Assembly (NCBI RefSeq): GCF_004634425.1 | Contig: NZ_SBJL01000001.1 | Location: forward strand, 1,500,046 to 1,564,045 | Source of the DNA: Vitreimonas flagellata | GTDB taxonomy: Bacteria; Pseudomonadota; Alphaproteobacteria; Caulobacterales; Aquidulcibacteraceae | Direction: 5' to 3' | DNA length: 64,000 bases | Part shown: positions 36,253 to 43,246 of the stretch, in pieces | Numbering within the stretch: the first letter of the stretch is position 1 | How the letters are laid out: the number at the start of each line of letters is the position of its first letter | Notes under the pieces: model-generated | What the model saw: the letters and a program-made list of their open reading frames with translations, nothing else | Told to the model about the DNA's origin: nothing | Database searches by the model: none | Position numbers and translations under genes: made by a program

Positions 36253-37226
36253 GATTTGTCCCCCGCCCAAATTTTCACGGTGAGCGCGCCGCGCATTTCC
36301 GGCGCCAGCGTCGTGGCTTTCACCTGTGCGATACCAGCGGCTCCGCACCATTCCCTGATCTCGGCATCGGAAAAGCCAAGCCGGCGATGCGCGTGCTCTT
36401 CGCGCAAAAATTCCAAGTCATGCGGCGCGAAATCGACGATCAGCAAACGCCCGCCGCGCTTCAACACGCGCGCCGCTTCCGCGATCGCGCGGCCAGGATC
36501 GGCCAGAAAGTGCAGCACTTGGTGGATGGTGACGAGATCAGCCGCGCCCGCCTCGACCGGCGGCGCGTACGCATCGCCAAACCGCACCGCCGCTTTCGAT
36601 TTTAGATCGCCCAGCGACGAGCGCGCGATCGCGAGCATCTGCCGCGACGTGTCAAAGCCCTCGGCGCGGCGCACGCGATCAGCAAACAATTGAATCATGC
36701 GTCCTTGGCCGACGCCGACATCGACCATGAGCTCAAACGGCCCTTCGCCCGCCGCCGCGAGCACAGCACTATCAATATCCGCCTCGGGCAAATGCAACGC
36801 GCGCACGCGCTCCCAATCGGCGGCGTTGCGTTCGAAATATTCCGCAGCGGCTTCGTCACGCGCGGCGCGAATTTCGCGCAAGCGCTCGACATCGCGCGCC
36901 AGCACCGGATCGCTGGGATCAAGCATCGAGAGCGTCGCGTCCGCGAGATGGCGCTCGGTCGTGTGGGCGCGCGGCAAACGATAGAACACCCACGCCCCTT
37001 CCGGCGCGCGCTCCACTAGCCCGGCTTCCGTCAGCAACTTCAAATGCCGGCTCACGCGCGGCTGGCTCTGCCCCAAAGCTTGCGCCAGTTCGCCGACCGC
37101 CAACTCGCCCTCCGTGAGCAACGCCAGCGCGCGAAGCCGCGTCTGCTCCCCCGCCGCGCGCAACGCGGCGACAACGCGATCGGCGTCGCGGCGCTCCGGC
37201 ACGGGCTGAGTTGGAGATATAAACAT
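36249..37226 (-). CDS. ArsR-family regulator fused to a methyltransferase domain
   Basis: A 325-aa protein. Residues 15-95 form an ArsR-type winged helix (LAVGELAQALGQSQPRVSRHLKLL is the recognition part, seen as LGQSQPRVSRHLKLL). Residues 130-325 form a class I methyltransferase-like domain with LMVDVGVGQGRMIQLFA and ADLVTIHQVLHFLAD. No metal-binding cysteines typical of arsenic or cadmium sensors were seen. ArsR proteins fused to such domains and placed before metF/metH fit sensors of SAM or SAH; the SAH-responsive SahR is the characterised precedent. It heads the operon and its start codon overlaps the ATAT-box operator. Confidence 0.88.
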   Translation of the reverse strand: MFISPTQPVPERRDADRVVAALRAAGEQTRLRALALLTEGELAVGELAQALGQSQPRVSRHLKLLTEAGLVERAPEGAWVFYRLPRAHTTERHLADATLSMLDPSDPVLARDVERLREIRAARDEAAAEYFERNAADWERVRALHLPEADIDSAVLAAAGEGPFELMVDVGVGQGRMIQLFADRVRRAEGFDTSRQMLAIARSSLGDLKSKAAVRFGDAYAPPVEAGAADLVTIHQVLHFLADPGRAIAEAARVLKRGGRLLIVDFAPHDLEFLREEHAHRRLGFSDAEIREWCGAAGIAQVKATTLAPEMRGALTVKIWAGDKS

Positions 37227-37238
37227 ATCTTTATATGA
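37216..37238. promoter_or_regulatory. AT-rich operator of three ATAT boxes spaced by 8 bp
   Basis: ATAT occurs at 37217-37220, 37225-37228 and 37233-37236, exactly 8 bp apart. The pieces GATATAAACATATC and CATATCTTTATATG form two overlapping imperfect palindromes in an otherwise GC-rich region. It covers the start codon of the ArsR-type gene (37226), consistent with binding of that protein (autoregulation). ArsR-family operators are typically such AT palindromes. Confidence 0.7.
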
Positions 37239-37485
37239 CACAGCGCTAGGCCGCCTGTGAAGCCCCCTTCGCAGGTGCGATCCAGCTGGTCCGGCCAAAA
37301 CAAACGCGACCTGTGGCGCGAAAGCCGCTGCACCGTTTTTCTGCGTAATATCCGTGCATTAAATGCGGTACCAAGCGCGCAAAATGAACGATCGTTCTCA
37401 GCCTGCGTTCAGATGCGGTAAAGCTAAAGTTGATTAACCCAAACCCGTCATTATGTGGCCGTGGACCTAGAAGAGGCGTCTGCGC

Positions 37486-38418
37486 ATGCGGGGAAGTATC
37501 ACTCTCATCACGTTGGCCGCCGCACTTGCCGCGCCCGCGCTGGCGTATGCGCAAGACGCGCCGGCCGAGCCCGCGCCTGTCGCGCAGGTTGAGCCCGCCG
37601 CCGCCGCGCCTGTTGAGCCGGCAACCGCGCCGTCGGAAGGCGATCCCTGGCAGGGCTTCAACCGCTCGATGTTTGCTGTGCACGAAAGCGTCGACCAAGC
37701 CGTGGTGGAGCCCGTCGCGCGCGGCTATCGCGCCGTCACGCCCGGCCCCGTGCGCCAAGGCGTCAGAAATTTCCTGCGCAACCTGCGCGGCCCTGTGATC
37801 TTTGCGAACGACGTGTTGCAGGGCCAAGGCAATCGCGGTCTTACGACGGCAGCGCGTTTCGCCGTGAACACCACGATCGGCGTCGTCGGCGTGTTCGATC
37901 CCGCGACGAGCATGGGCCTCGAATATCACGACGAAGATTTCGGCCAGACGCTCGCCGTGTGGGGCGTCGGCGAAGGCCCATATCTTTTCATTCCGTTGAT
38001 GGGCCCGAGTAACGTACGCGACACGACAGGCCGCGTCATCGACAGCGTGCTCGATCCGCTCTCCTATCTCGACGGCGACGACGCCACGACGTTCCGCGCC
38101 ACGCGCGGCGTGCTGACAGGCGTTTCCGTGCGCGAGCAATTGCTTGAATCCGTCGATGATATTCGCCGCGATTCACTCGACCCTTATTCGACGATACGTT
38201 CGTCGTATGAATTGCTGCGCGAAAGCGCCATCCAAAACGGTCAAGGCGACGTCCAGGATTTGCCGGAATTCGATGACATTTCTGCAAGTGAAGCGCCGGC
38301 CGCGACTGGGGATTATGCGCAACACTCCGAACTGAATGAAACGCCGGTCACGGCGCAACACTTGGACGAGAGCGAAGTTAAACCCACATCGCGCGTCAAC
38401 ACAGGAGAGAAGAAGTGA
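37486..38418 (+). CDS. mlaA: MlaA-family outer-membrane phospholipid transport protein
   Basis: A 310-aa MlaA (VacJ) homologue, part of the system that removes surface phospholipids from the outer membrane. The family blocks DPWQGFNRSMFAVHES, GPVRQGVRNFLRNL, RFAVNTTIGVVGVFDPA and a DFGQTLAVWGVGEGPYLFIP segment are present. The signal peptide (residues 1-22, ending AYAQD) has no lipobox Cys, unlike E. coli MlaA. The C-terminal ~60 residues are acidic and low complexity. mlaC follows with four bases of overlap. Confidence 0.9.
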   Translation: MRGSITLITLAAALAAPALAYAQDAPAEPAPVAQVEPAAAAPVEPATAPSEGDPWQGFNRSMFAVHESVDQAVVEPVARGYRAVTPGPVRQGVRNFLRNLRGPVIFANDVLQGQGNRGLTTAARFAVNTTIGVVGVFDPATSMGLEYHDEDFGQTLAVWGVGEGPYLFIPLMGPSNVRDTTGRVIDSVLDPLSYLDGDDATTFRATRGVLTGVSVREQLLESVDDIRRDSLDPYSTIRSSYELLRESAIQNGQGDVQDLPEFDDISASEAPAATGDYAQHSELNETPVTAQHLDESEVKPTSRVNTGEKK

Positions 38419-39083
38419 CGACCCGCCCCATCACCCGCTCTGCATTCTTCGCTGGAATGTTGGGCCTGGGCCTGCTCGTCGCAGCTCCGGACGCACACGC
38501 CGCGCGCAACGCCGACGCTGAAAACTACGTCCAGGAAAACGCGACTGCGGCTCTACGCACGCTAGCGGATACTGCCGTCGGCACGCCGCAGCGCCGCACC
38601 CAATTCGATCAGCTGATGGCGCGCTTCGCCGACATGCCACGCATTTCGAGCTTCGTGCTCGGCCGCTACGGCGCGCAATTGCGCAGCGACGCAGCGCTGC
38701 GCACCGAGTGGAACCGCACATTCCAAGAATACTCGATCGCTGTTTACGAAGATCGCCTCGGCCGCTTCAACGGCGCGACCATTCGCGTGACGGATTCAAC
38801 CGAGCGCGTCGCTGGCCGCGACGTGATTGTGACCACGGAAATGCAACCGCGGGGCGGACGCCCACAAACGGTGCAATGGCGCCTGCTGCGTTCGGGCAAT
38901 GTGTGGAAAGTCGTCGACGTGTCGCTGCTGATCGAAGGCAACCAAATCTGGTTGGCGCAACAACAGCAGCGCGACTTCCTCGCCCAGCTCGACCGCAACA
39001 ATGGCGACATCCGTGCTTTGATGACGGACATCCGTCAGCTCACCGCGTCGCTGCGCCAACGCGTGCTCGCGCGCAATTCGTAA
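38415..39083 (+). CDS. mlaC: MlaC-type periplasmic phospholipid-binding protein
   Basis: A 222-aa periplasmic carrier of the MlaC/Ttg2D family with an N-terminal signal (residues 1-30, ending AAPDAHAAR). RISSFVLGRYGAQL and SIAVYEDRLGRF with W(R)LLRSGNVWKVVDVSLLIEG (seen as GNVWKVVDVSLL) are characteristic. It shuttles phospholipid between MlaA and an inner-membrane ABC transporter, whose genes (mlaBDEF) are not in this window. It overlaps mlaA and converges on pyrD. Confidence 0.9.
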   Translation: MTTRPITRSAFFAGMLGLGLLVAAPDAHAARNADAENYVQENATAALRTLADTAVGTPQRRTQFDQLMARFADMPRISSFVLGRYGAQLRSDAALRTEWNRTFQEYSIAVYEDRLGRFNGATIRVTDSTERVAGRDVIVTTEMQPRGGRPQTVQWRLLRSGNVWKVVDVSLLIEGNQIWLAQQQQRDFLAQLDRNNGDIRALMTDIRQLTASLRQRVLARNS

Positions 39084-39087
39084 CGCG

Positions 39088-40152
39088 CTAGCGCGCGTCC
39101 GCGCCGACCATTTCTGCAATTGAATCGACACCCTCGGCGGCCAACAGGCCGTCGAGTTCGTCTATGATGCGCGCCACGAGGCTCGGCCCCGTATAAATCA
39201 TCGACGAATAGAGCTGCACCGCGCTTGCGCCGGCTTTGATCTTCGCCAACGCTGTCAGCCCGCTTTCCACACCGCCCACGCCAATCAGCGGCAAACGCCC
39301 GTTCAACGCTTGCGCGAACTGGCGCAGCACTTGCGTCGAAATGTGGAACAGCGCCTGTCCCGAAAGCCCGCCCGCTTCGTCGCGATTATCCGAGCTCAAA
39401 TGGTCCGGCCGCTGCAGCGTCGTGTTCGACACAATGAGCGCATCAAGCTCATACGTCAGCGCCAATTCCGCAATATCGCGCACAGCCGTTTCATCGAGAT
39501 CCGGCGCGACTTTCAAAAACAAAGGCCGTCTGCCATGCGCAGCTTCCAGCGGCGCGCGCGCTTCGCGTAACCGGCCCAGCAAATCTTCCAGCGCGCCGCG
39601 CTCTTGCAGCCCGCGCAGACCCGGCGTGTTCGGCGATGAAATATTCGCCGTCACATAGGACGCGCACTTCCACACTCGACCCATGCCCGCGACGTAATCG
39701 GCTGCGCGATCGGCGCTATCTTTGTTCGCACCGACATTTGCGCCGACAACGCCAGGCTTGCCCGCGCGCGCGGCAAAGCGATCGGCGTAGTAATCGAGAC
39801 CTTTGTTGTTAAACCCGAGCCGATTGATCACGGAGCGATCTTCGCTCAAGCGGAAGATGCGCGGTCTCGGATTGCCCTCTTGCGCGCGCGGCGTGACGGT
39901 GCCGCATTCGACAAAACCAAAGCCGCACTTCAACAACGCATCCGGCGCTTCACAATTTTTGTCGAAGCCCGCCGCCATGCCGATCGGGTTCGGCAGATCG
40001 AGCCCAGCAAGGCTCGTCTTTAAGCGCGGAAATTTATCGGCGCGCACACGTGGGCCGAAGCCTGCGCGCAAACCGGCAAGTGCAGCCTCGTGCGCCCGCT
40101 CAGGCTCAAGCCAACGCATGGCGCCGGTGGCGATGTCATGGATGGTGCTCAC
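39088..40152 (-). CDS. pyrD: Dihydroorotate dehydrogenase (quinone)
   Basis: A class 2 dihydroorotate dehydrogenase (354 aa), FMN-dependent, passing electrons from dihydroorotate to membrane quinones in pyrimidine synthesis. The quinone-site N-terminal helix region and the blocks NPIGMAAGFDKNCEA, GFVECGTVTPRAQEGNPRPR (as GTVTPRAQEGN), NISSPNTPGL and PLIGVGGVES are present. The catalytic serine lies in the NISSPNTPGL loop. The start is a GTG at 40152. It is transcribed alone and its upstream region abuts the mobile unit. Confidence 0.95.
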   Translation of the reverse strand: MSTIHDIATGAMRWLEPERAHEAALAGLRAGFGPRVRADKFPRLKTSLAGLDLPNPIGMAAGFDKNCEAPDALLKCGFGFVECGTVTPRAQEGNPRPRIFRLSEDRSVINRLGFNNKGLDYYADRFAARAGKPGVVGANVGANKDSADRAADYVAGMGRVWKCASYVTANISSPNTPGLRGLQERGALEDLLGRLREARAPLEAAHGRRPLFLKVAPDLDETAVRDIAELALTYELDALIVSNTTLQRPDHLSSDNRDEAGGLSGQALFHISTQVLRQFAQALNGRLPLIGVGGVESGLTALAKIKAGASAVQLYSSMIYTGPSLVARIIDELDGLLAAEGVDSIAEMVGADAR

Positions 40153-40261
40153 GTGGTCGCGCTTCGCCGATTCTGATCGCGCTGTCGCCTACCACGCTGG
40201 CGCGGCCGCTGCCCGCACAATCCGCCAAAGGCGAGAACCACAATCAATGGTAGGCATATCG

Positions 40262-40280
40262 GATATTTTTCCTAATTATG
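40262..40280 (+). repeat. Left copy of 19-bp direct repeat flanking the insert
   Basis: GATATTTTTCCTAATTATG. The second copy, GATATTTTTCCTATTTATG, is at 43190-43208 (18 of 19 identical). The pair brackets the mobile unit. It may be a duplicated insertion site, or a duplicated promoter/operator of the S24-type gene downstream of the right copy. The left copy overlaps the first four bases of the left inverted repeat. Confidence 0.65.
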
Positions 40281-40405
40281 CACTTGGCACACACGCTGTC
40301 AATAGTGCAGCAAAATCAGCAACAATCGGCGGTTGCTCGCTTGTCAAAAGTCCCAAAACGGCGAATCGTCCTGCGATCCCCTGCGGAATGTAGGACTATT
40401 TTCCC

Positions 40406-40588
40406 ATGCCGGACCCAGTATTGAGTTTATTGGCCCGCCGTTTGTATGAAGCGATGGAGGCCGCCGACCCCGACCCGGACGCCCTTCCATGGTCTGAAGT
40501 GCCTGAGCACGAGCGCGCTACTTATGCGTCGTGCGTCGAGGCGGTCTTAGAGGAATGCGCGCGGCTTAGGCTTCCCGTTTCTCCCTGA
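40406..40588 (+). CDS. Small acidic hypothetical protein inside the mobile unit
   Basis: A 60-aa acidic protein (LARRLYEAMEAADPDPDALP, then WSEVPEHERATYASC). No known family. Its codon use and composition are reasonable for a real gene and it lies in the leading part of the mobile unit. A weak AGGA precedes the ATG by about ten bases. It overlaps the 3' end of the HNH-type gene tail-to-tail by 23 bases, which weakens but does not exclude either end. Confidence 0.5.
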   Translation: MPDPVLSLLARRLYEAMEAADPDPDALPWSEVPEHERATYASCVEAVLEECARLRLPVSP

Positions 40589-41369
40589 TGCCAACCACGA
40601 CATGATGCTCTGGCGCGCCCAACGCTGCGAACAGCCGCAAGCGGCACACAAGCAATTCATCGGTAGAGCGCTCAAGCGTAAGCAGCTCGATTTGATGCAG
40701 GTCTTTCACCTTATCAAGCTGCTGTCGTCCTCCGCCAATCAAGTAAAGCGGATCGCCTTCACCGGTGCGGATAAAATCACCCAGCAACAAATTGTAGGAA
40801 CTCAGCTCCGAGCGCGGGATTGCCGCATACGCGTAAGCATGCGCAACTTTCGCGACAAGCCGAAGAAACGTTGCAACATCGTACTTGGCGAAAGTCGCTT
40901 CTTGCCCGCCATACCTGTCAGCAAATGCGCGCATGTCGCGAAGGTCAACGCCGTTCCAAATGCGCCCAAGATCGTTATCCGAAGCGCCAGTAAGGATTCG
41001 CGGGAGCACAAGCTCAGGGATGCTCAAGAGCTTTGGAAAGTCTTCCGTTGGTATCTGTATCTCACGTTTTCGGTGACCATCGTTGATGGTCACCGTGTGA
41101 ACATGAACCCGCTTTTTCGGTTTTCTCGCCTTGATGCCAAGACGATAACGAAAACCTCGCGTCGCCTTGGCGAACTCGGTTTCAAAGGCGTGCGTGACTT
41201 TTTGGCAGACACTGCAGCTTGCCTTTGGCAGCTTCAAATGCCCCACCAAGTTCAGCGGAATGATATGCTCAAGCGTAAGGAACGAGCTAGAATCGCCGCA
41301 GTAGATGCAATGGCCGACAGGTTCGTATCGAAATTCGGCGACGTTCACCTCGTAGGAAGGGCGGTCCAT
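40566..41369 (-). CDS. HNH-type endonuclease-like protein
   Basis: A 267-aa protein with an N-terminal zinc/HNH-like module: CIYCGDSS, then LEHIIPLNLVGHL and CSVCQK. The CxxC pairs and the EH of LEHIIP match the HNH/McrA pattern, where the histidine is catalytic. The final N/H residue is not certain. The rest (about residues 80-267) is unassigned. It is the largest passenger gene of the mobile unit, with lower GC than the surroundings. The ATG at 41369 overlaps the start codon of the plus-strand gene at 41368; a later start is possible because no ribosome-binding site is obvious. Confidence 0.72.
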   Translation of the reverse strand: MDRPSYEVNVAEFRYEPVGHCIYCGDSSSFLTLEHIIPLNLVGHLKLPKASCSVCQKVTHAFETEFAKATRGFRYRLGIKARKPKKRVHVHTVTINDGHRKREIQIPTEDFPKLLSIPELVLPRILTGASDNDLGRIWNGVDLRDMRAFADRYGGQEATFAKYDVATFLRLVAKVAHAYAYAAIPRSELSSYNLLLGDFIRTGEGDPLYLIGGGRQQLDKVKDLHQIELLTLERSTDELLVCRLRLFAALGAPEHHVVVGIREKREA

Positions 41370-41541
41370 GGCTGATAGTCCGAAAGATGAAACGGCTCAG
41401 CGTCGCGACGATGTTATCAAGCGCCTGATAGCGACGCCACCAAAGCCCTTGAAGGACGAGCCTAAGCGCCGTCCGGTCAGATCTGAGGGCGTGAAGCAGC
41501 TTCCGAAGAAGCGCACCAACCAAAAATCGAAGCCAACCTAG
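41368..41541 (+). CDS. Small basic protein, unknown
   Basis: A 57-aa, Lys/Arg/Pro-rich protein (MADSPKDETAQRRDDV at the start, ending NQKSKPT). AGGAAGG lies seven to eight bases before the ATG, a good ribosome-binding site. No family is recognised. It may be a nucleic-acid-binding accessory protein, by composition only. Its ATG shares the palindrome CCATGG with the start of the opposite-strand HNH-like gene. Confidence 0.65.
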   Translation: MADSPKDETAQRRDDVIKRLIATPPKPLKDEPKRRPVRSEGVKQLPKKRTNQKSKPT

Positions 41542-41698
41542 GCCGCCGCAATGTGTCCCGCTAAGAGTTTGTTGGGACTCCAAAAAATCCCGAATCTCTG
41601 CTTATATTGAGTCGCGCAGTGTGCTTTGCGCCTCCGCTCTCCACCCGAGTCCAGCCTGATAGGCGCGGGCAACGGCCCGGGAAAGGAGGTGGTAGCAA

Positions 41699-41842
41699 AT
41701 GTCGTACACTCGCAAAGCGGGCCGGGACGCTGACAACGGTCAGTTTATTCCGGTCAAAGAAGCCCGCGAGCGTGATGAGACCGCAGTGGTCGAACACATC
41801 ACGTATCCGGGTTCGCGTAAGGGCTCTTCTAAGAAGAAGTAA
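41699..41842 (+). CDS. Very small protein with RDAxNGQF motif
   Basis: A 47-aa protein, MSYTRKAGRDADNGQFIPV at the start and SSKKK at the end. It has a near-perfect ribosome-binding site, AAAGGAGGTGG, before the ATG, which strongly supports expression. Short proteins with RDAxxGQF and a TTVVE-like segment form a widespread small family of unknown function, often mis-annotated as transporters. It has no membrane segment. A hairpin follows the stop. Confidence 0.75.
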   Translation: MSYTRKAGRDADNGQFIPVKEARERDETAVVEHITYPGSRKGSSKKK

Positions 41843-41862
41843 CCCCTACGCTCCGTAGTGGG

Positions 41863-41894
41863 CTGGCGCCTTCGTTTTGCGGCGGGGGCGCCAG
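41863..41894 (+). terminator. Hairpin downstream of the very small gene
   Basis: Perfect 8-bp arms CTGGCGCC (41863-41870) and GGCGCCAG (41887-41894), separated by 16 bases, starting 20 bases beyond the stop. TGCCTT follows. It is probably a terminator, but without a clear T-run. Confidence 0.6.
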
Positions 41895-41974
41895 TGCCTT
41901 CAGTCCCAGCACTGAATCAGAAGTGCCGAGTCACTGCAAGCGTACAGTGAGATTTTCTCGCGAGGCGTAGGCGG

Positions 41975-42070
41975 CTAATCCTCGAATAAATCCAGGTTTG
42001 CTCCCCGGTCGGCCGCATGCTTCATGCGCCGCACCTTGTCTCGAAGCGCGCGCATCCGATAGCGCCGCAT
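41975..42070 (-). CDS. Possible very small basic ORF after the transposase
   Basis: A 31-codon frame rich in Arg, Met and Lys (MRRYRMRALRDKVRRM) ending NLDLFED. The same frame remains open through the transposase 3' end. No family match or convincing ribosome-binding site; the transposase stop is 34 bases upstream, so translational coupling is conceivable. It may be only a chance frame. Confidence 0.25.
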   Translation of the reverse strand: MRRYRMRALRDKVRRMKHAADRGANLDLFED

Positions 42071-42104
42071 CCGGTGCAGCTTCTTCTTCCGCTCTCTCAG
42101 ATAC

Positions 42105-43142
42105 TCAGGCGTTGGCTTCTTTAGGCTGTCGCAACGTGAGACGGCGGCCCACGGTGCGGGTGAGCAGTGCCGTCGCACGCGCCTTGTCGTCAAAGCCGAG
42201 CTTGATGCGGTGGTTATATCTGAACTCGTACTCGCTCAGATAACGCGCCAAATACTTCTCGTCGCAGTGTTGGTACGAACCAGCAAAGCCCTTCTTGAAC
42301 AGACCAAAGAAGCCTTCGGCGCTGTTCGTGTGAATGACCATATCGCCTTCGCGACGCGCGTACTCTTTCGCGCTGTGCTTCACGCTGTCATGGCCCGCAA
42401 ACTCTTTGCCAACGCGCGGATAGAGACGGCTTTCGTCCGTATGCAGACGCGCCGCCTTATCGACGTTATCACGCACGATGCGCTCAACGCTTTCGCGGTT
42501 GGCCGTCGCTACGTGAAACACGCGCGCTTTGCCGCCGCGCTCGATTAGAGCAACGATCGCACGCTTATTCGACGGACCGCGCCCCGCCTTCGAGCGGCGA
42601 AATTTGTGGCCCTTGGTCGTGAACTCAGACGGCTCTTCAACCTTGCCGTGATAAGTTTCGTCCGCCTCGACGATACCGCCGCTGCCTTCACCACCGAGCT
42701 TCTGAACGGAGCCTCGCTCCGCCATAGCCTCACGCAGACGGTGCAGCATGAACCAAGCGGTTCGGTATGAGCCGAAACCAAGCATGCGATGGAATTGAGC
42801 GGCGCTCATGCCCTTCTTGCTGGCGCAGATCAGGTGCGCGCCCATCAGCCACTTGTGCATGGGGATATGACTGTCTTCGAAGATAGTCCCGACAGTCGCG
42901 GTGAATTGCTCTGAGCAATCCTTGCAGCGCATCACGCCCCGACGCTTCCACGTCACCGTCTTCGTGGTGCCGTCTTTCAGCTTACGAGTGCGCTTGGTTT
43001 CCTTGGCCTCGACGCGCACGGAATTATCGACCGACCCGCACTTTGGGCAGATCGGACCGTCCGGCCAGCGCAGGGTCTCGTAATGAGCCCAAGCAGCGTC
43101 TTCATCGGTGAAGAGCGGGTTTTGGAGGTCAGCGTGTTCCAT
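42105..43142 (-). CDS. IS1595-family transposase
   Basis: A 345-aa DDE-type transposase of the IS1595/ISXO2 group. It has an N-terminal zinc ribbon (CPKCGS, later MRCKDCSEQF), a central helix-turn-helix region and a catalytic ISXO2-like domain with GIVEADETYHGK (first Asp), LHTDESRLYP (second Asp) and HTNSAEGFFG (NSxEG block). It looks complete with no frameshift. It is the mobility gene of the unit 40277-43184, sitting next to the right inverted repeat. Confidence 0.93.
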   Translation of the reverse strand: MEHADLQNPLFTDEDAAWAHYETLRWPDGPICPKCGSVDNSVRVEAKETKRTRKLKDGTTKTVTWKRRGVMRCKDCSEQFTATVGTIFEDSHIPMHKWLMGAHLICASKKGMSAAQFHRMLGFGSYRTAWFMLHRLREAMAERGSVQKLGGEGSGGIVEADETYHGKVEEPSEFTTKGHKFRRSKAGRGPSNKRAIVALIERGGKARVFHVATANRESVERIVRDNVDKAARLHTDESRLYPRVGKEFAGHDSVKHSAKEYARREGDMVIHTNSAEGFFGLFKKGFAGSYQHCDEKYLARYLSEYEFRYNHRIKLGFDDKARATALLTRTVGRRLTLRQPKEANA

Positions 43143-43189
43143 TCCCTCTATTTAAGGGATGGGCCTCCGTGTGTCACGTGCATAGTCTA

Positions 43190-43208
43190 GATATTTTTCC
43201 TATTTATG
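43190..43208 (+). repeat. Right copy of 19-bp direct repeat flanking the insert
   Basis: GATATTTTTCCTATTTATG, five bases beyond the right inverted repeat and 38 bases before the S24-like gene start. See the left copy at 40262-40280; they differ at one position. Confidence 0.65.
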
Positions 43209-43246
43209 GGTTGAAAGTCCTCCCAGCTGCGCTATGCTCCGCCTCC

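Larger units (their letters stand above)
40277..43184. mobile_element. IS1595-type insertion unit with passenger genes
   Basis: The unit runs between two imperfect terminal inverted repeats: TATGCACTTGGCACAC at 40277-40292 and its counterpart TATGCACGTGACACAC (minus strand) at 43184-43169, 14 of 16 matching. Inside are an IS1595-family transposase at the right end, an HNH-like gene and several very small genes. IS1595-family elements are known to include members with passenger genes. No 8-bp target duplication was visible directly outside the repeats. The inverted-repeat ends are a best guess; the left end may extend into the flanking direct repeat. Confidence 0.65.

Noticed and set aside
40269..43192. 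8-bp target duplication of the IS1595 unit
   Set aside because: The eight bases outside the two inverted repeats (TTCCTAAT and GTCTAGAT) do not match, so no duplication is claimed.
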